From positions 1-6,279 of the forward strand of contig JASHUK010000024.1 in assembly GCA_030040055.1 (NCBI GenBank): DNA of 6,279 nucleotides. Direction: 5' to 3'. This DNA comes from Nitrososphaerales archaeon (GTDB lineage: Archaea > Thermoproteota > Nitrososphaeria > Nitrososphaerales > Gagatemarchaeaceae). The notes beneath the pieces are model-generated. The model made no database searches and was not told the origin of the DNA. It was given only the letters and a program-made list of their open reading frames with translations. This document shows, piece after piece, positions 5,221-6,279 of this stretch (its first letter is position 1; every line of letters begins with the position of its first letter). Both the position numbers and the translations under genes were made by a program.

Positions 5221-6146
5221 TACGCGAGCCAGCTTCTCACTCCCCCCACTGGTATGGTTGTCAGGAACGACTCGATTCCCCTGCCCCCAAGGTCAGAAAT
5301 TATGCTTTTCTCCTTTCCCTCTGGGGCCACCGCGAGGACGCACCCTCCCCCTCCGGCCCCCGTGAGCTTGGCCCCGTACGCCCCGAGCTCCAGCAGGAGC
5401 CCCGCCACGGCGTCGAGGGCGCGGTCTGAGGCGCCTACGGCCGACAGGACCGCCTGGTTCAGGTTCATCAGCCGCCCGAGCCCCTGAAGGTCGTTCGAAG
5501 AGACCATCCCGGCGGATGCCCTGCTCACTTCGCTGACGGAGCGCCCCAGGGACTCGAACAGGCGGGGGTTCCCCTCCCTGAACCTGGAGACCCTCTCCAC
5601 GAGGTCACGGGTCCGCCTCTGCTTGCCGGAGTAGGCCAGCAGCAGGCTCCTGGAACCCGGTACGGCGACCCTCGTCGGCGCCCTGCCTTGGCGGAACAGG
5701 ATCACCCCCCCGTAAGCGCAGACGGCGGGGTCTATCCCCGAGGGGCGGCCGTGGACCTCCCTCTCCCCTTCCATGGAGAGCCTGACCAGCTCGGCCTTGC
5801 CCAGCCCCAGGGAATGAAGCGCCGACAGCGCGGCCGCGAGGGCCACCAGACAGGAGGCTGAGGATCCGAGGCCCGTCCCGGGCCTGACGTCCGACCTCAC
5901 GGACACGCTGACGTTCGGGCTGAAAGAGTACTCCCTGGCCATCGCCCTGACCACCGTCTCGAGGGGGCGGAGGCGCGCGGAGTCCCTCGAGCGCACACGG
6001 TCAGAGGCAATCGTGAGCCTGTCCGAGTCCGACACCTCCACGCGGACCTTCCTGTCTATCGCCGCGGCCAGTGCCCAGGCACCGTGGACCACGAAGTGCT
6101 CGCCCGAGACTATCGCCTTCGATGGTGACTCGGCTGCAGCTCTCAT
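5220..6146 (-). CDS. mvk: Mevalonate kinase (GHMP family)
   Basis: This 308-residue cytosolic enzyme makes 5-phosphomevalonate from mevalonate and ATP. All GHMP landmarks are present: SPSKAIVSGEHFVVHG at residues 7-22 (Lys10, Glu16), the ATP-binding loop PGTGLGSSAS at 89-98, the catalytic-Asp segment GRPSGIDPAV at 133-142 (Asp139), SGKQRRTRDLV at 173-183, matching the mevalonate-kinase TGxxRxTxxLV region, and motif 3 KLTGAGGGGCV at 260-270. Length agrees with archaeal MVK. The ATG at 6144-6146 lies 3 bases after the stop of the MEMO1-family gene, with no Shine-Dalgarno, so translation is probably coupled. The stop TAG shares a base with the ipk GTG. The GIDP segment and neighbours favour mevalonate kinase over homoserine kinase, galactokinase or phosphomevalonate kinase. 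Confidence 0.96.
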   Translation of the reverse strand: MRAAAESPSKAIVSGEHFVVHGAWALAAAIDRKVRVEVSDSDRLTIASDRVRSRDSARLRPLETVVRAMAREYSFSPNVSVSVRSDVRPGTGLGSSASCLVALAAALSALHSLGLGKAELVRLSMEGEREVHGRPSGIDPAVCAYGGVILFRQGRAPTRVAVPGSRSLLLAYSGKQRRTRDLVERVSRFREGNPRLFESLGRSVSEVSRASAGMVSSNDLQGLGRLMNLNQAVLSAVGASDRALDAVAGLLLELGAYGAKLTGAGGGGCVLAVAPEGKEKSIISDLGGRGIESFLTTIPVGGVRSWLA

Positions 6147-6149
6147 CTG

Positions 6150-6279
6150 CTAAACGAATCTCGCTGAGCCGTAGCCCACCACCCGCCCTTTATCTCCTCC
6201 TGTGTCCCCGCTGTTGGCGTACTTCAGGAGCTCCCCCTTGCTCAGCCCGAGCAACCTCGCGGCCACCATGACCGCGGCC
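6150..6279 (-). CDS. MEMO1 / AmmeMemoRadiSam protein B family, C-terminal fragment cut by the window edge
   Basis: Only the last 42 residues are in the window, ending at the TAG at 6150-6152. They read AAVMVAARLLGLSKGELLKY, then ANSGDTGGDKGRVVGYGSAR and FV. The LLKYANSGD-x-x-GD-x-x-x-VVGYG block is the well-known C-terminal signature of the MEMO1 family, a dioxygenase-like fold whose archaeal role is not settled. In many archaea this gene lies between rps2 and mvk, so rps2 is expected just outside the window. The mvk start follows after 3 bases, so the gene is part of the same operon. The 5' end and the first base of a split codon are missing. Confidence 0.9.
   Translation of the reverse strand, partial: AAVMVAARLLGLSKGELLKYANSGDTGGDKGRVVGYGSARFV

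Overview
The window is an ordinary, densely packed piece of an archaeal chromosome, with high G+C (about two thirds by eye). All nine recognisable genes lie on the minus strand. The gene families are archaeal: ribosomal proteins L7Ae, S28e and L24e, aIF5B, an archaeal-type GluRS, and isopentenyl phosphate kinase beside mevalonate kinase. From memory, the L7Ae and GluRS sequences and the gene order look most like the TACK side, possibly near Nitrososphaeria (Thaumarchaeota). That placement is an inference I could not test. I see no tRNA, rRNA, CRISPR, insertion sequence, integrase or phage gene.

Read in the direction of transcription (from the right end leftwards), the first block is an isoprenoid cluster. 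It holds the 3' end of a MEMO1/AmmeMemoRadiSam-B family gene (6150-6279, cut by the window edge), then mevalonate kinase (mvk), isopentenyl phosphate kinase (ipk), a short-chain polyprenyl diphosphate synthase (idsA) and glutamyl-tRNA synthetase (gltX). Spacings are 3, -1, 24 and 1 bases, so this looks like one operon whose promoter lies outside the window. Together mvk and ipk give the first and last kinase steps of the archaeal mevalonate route to IPP. IdsA then builds the allylic chain for ether lipids.

After gltX comes the only real intergenic gap (74 bases, 1642-1715). It carries a good archaeal TATA box and a small inverted repeat, and it starts a second operon of translation genes: rpl7ae, rps28e, rpl24e, ndk and infB (aIF5B, cut by the left edge). 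Junctions here are a 4-base ATGA overlap, a 4-base gap, a 4-base TTGA overlap and a 34-base gap. The ndk start is a TTG that overlaps the L24e stop and has a perfect AGGAGG Shine-Dalgarno inside L24e.

I did not find a novel multi-gene system. The points most worth a second look are at protein level. S28e carries an uncharged hydrophobic 24-residue C-terminal tail beyond the family's usual end. GluRS has a degenerate KMSKS-type loop (PVKKR). NDK lacks both usual prolines of the Kpn loop. The ipk-idsA junction has no fni or RNase J gene, which from memory often sit there in related archaea.
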